Source of the DNA: Oscillospiraceae bacterium
Lineage (GTDB): Bacteria > Bacillota > Clostridia > Oscillospirales > Oscillospiraceae
Direction of reading: 5' to 3'
Assembly: GCA_031288675.1 (NCBI GenBank)
Contig: JAITQY010000042.1
Location: forward strand, 1 to 6,499
DNA length: 6,499 nt
Of this stretch, positions 5,898 to 6,499 are shown in pieces. The translations under genes were made by a program, and so were the position numbers. The notes under the pieces are model-generated. The model was given only the letters and a program-made list of their open reading frames with translations, was not told the DNA's origin and ran no database searches. Numbering within the stretch: position 1 is the stretch's first letter; each line of letters starts with the position of its first letter.

Positions 5898-6499
5898 GCA
5901 AAATCAGAGTTACAAAATGGCAAATGATATCTGTAGGCGTATGCTATATGATGGGAGCTATACTGCACTTTTCCGAAGTTAGTTCTACGGCTGAACGCGA
6001 CTCTTGGATCATACCGGTCATGGGATTTGCAATGTTTGTCCCGGCAATAGTAGTATATATTCTTTTGACTAAACTCCATCCGCAAACAGGTCTTTATGAG
6101 ATTAATGAGCAGGCGATGGGAAAAGTTCTCGGAAAAGTTTTCACGTTTCTCTATATGATATTCTTTTTGAATATATGTACGCTTAATACAATGCAGGTGG
6201 AATTGTTTGTATCGGTATATCTTTTACCCAGCACGCCTGTAATTATATGCGGGCTGTTGATGATGGCGACGTGTGCATTCGCGGTGTACAGAGGTCTAAA
6301 TGCTATCGTCATCGCTCCGTTTGCTTTCACGATTGTATGCGGCGCATATTTGATACTGAACTTTATCCAAAGCATGCCGCAGATGCATCCGGAGTTTCTG
6401 CAGCCGGTATTAGTGCAGGAACCTCAGGTATATCTGCGTGCTGCCCATATTGAAGCGGCTACTATGTACGGCGAGATCATAGGAATGCTTACGTTAGTT
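5894..6499 (+). CDS. gerB: spore germination protein, GerB family (permease-like B subunit), first 202 residues, runs off right edge
   Basis: This is the integral-membrane B subunit, related to the APC superfamily of amino-acid transporters; in the well-studied receptors it binds the germinant. It starts MSKIRVTKWQMISV, matching the family's I(S/T)..Q opening, followed by AERDSWIIP (33-41), the counterpart of the usual AGQDAWLS-like segment. Hydrophobic segments lie at about 11-26, 38-58, 81-97, 104-131 and 138-157, with a further one beginning near 193. The LLPSTP at 110-115 matches the family's L.P.TP. The ATG overlaps the gerC TGA (ATGA) and has a good AGGAG. About 55% of a typical 360-370-residue GerB is present. 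The A-C-B gene order is that of B. subtilis gerK rather than gerA or gerB, but the nutrient cannot be predicted. Confidence 0.92.
   Translation, partial: MSKIRVTKWQMISVGVCYMMGAILHFSEVSSTAERDSWIIPVMGFAMFVPAIVVYILLTKLHPQTGLYEINEQAMGKVLGKVFTFLYMIFFLNICTLNTMQVELFVSVYLLPSTPVIICGLLMMATCAFAVYRGLNAIVIAPFAFTIVCGAYLILNFIQSMPQMHPEFLQPVLVQEPQVYLRAAHIEAATMYGEIIGMLTLV

Noticed and set aside
5819..6375. Minus-strand open frames (5819-6085, 6151-6375) and the plus-strand frame 6247-6453 in the gerB region
   Set aside because: The GerB frame is continuous from 5894 to the window edge with clear family motifs; these are shadows in other frames.

Overview
This window looks like chromosomal DNA from an endospore-forming Firmicute, most likely of the Clostridia. 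Three things suggest this: a spore-germination (ger) operon, consensus sigma-A promoters paired with strong GGAGG ribosome-binding sites, and an apparent forespore sigma-G promoter. Base composition is moderate rather than very AT-rich. The genus cannot be fixed from the sequence alone. The window holds seven genes in two divergent blocks.

Left block, minus strand (3105 down to 1). Transcription begins at a consensus promoter near 3142-3170 and reads a 557-residue acyl-CoA synthetase of the AMP-forming superfamily (1432-3105). After that gene comes a 200-base gap containing a perfect 12-bp GC-rich hairpin and then a second consensus promoter (1261-1289). This promoter drives a tight cluster: peptide deformylase (def, 661-1230), an unrecognised 96-residue membrane protein (349-639), and methionyl-tRNA formyltransferase (fmt, 352 to beyond the left edge). 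Def and Fmt are the two ends of the N-formylmethionine cycle: Fmt formylates initiator Met-tRNA, and Def removes the formyl group from new proteins. The small membrane protein sits between them with a strong ribosome-binding site and a 4-base ATGA overlap into fmt, so it is almost certainly co-translated with the pair.

Right block, plus strand (3298 to beyond the right edge). This is a germinant-receptor operon in the order A-C-B, the order of the Bacillus subtilis gerK locus. It encodes a GerA-type membrane subunit (3298-4749), a GerC-type lipoprotein (4761-5897) and the first 202 residues of a GerB-type permease-like subunit (5894 onward). The three genes abut or overlap. Together they would form a nutrient receptor in the inner membrane of the spore. 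A GTATA-N18-CATAATA sequence just upstream fits the sigma-G consensus and places the predicted transcript start on the GerA ATG itself, which also lacks a Shine-Dalgarno sequence. The first message may therefore be leaderless.

The 192-base gap between the two blocks carries the divergent vegetative and forespore promoters. I see no mobile element, CRISPR array, tRNA, rRNA or phage gene. I do not see clear evidence for a wholly new system. The points most worth a second look are the small membrane protein inside the def-fmt pair, the possible leaderless start of the ger operon, and a plus-strand terminator-like hairpin with no plus-strand gene in front of it.
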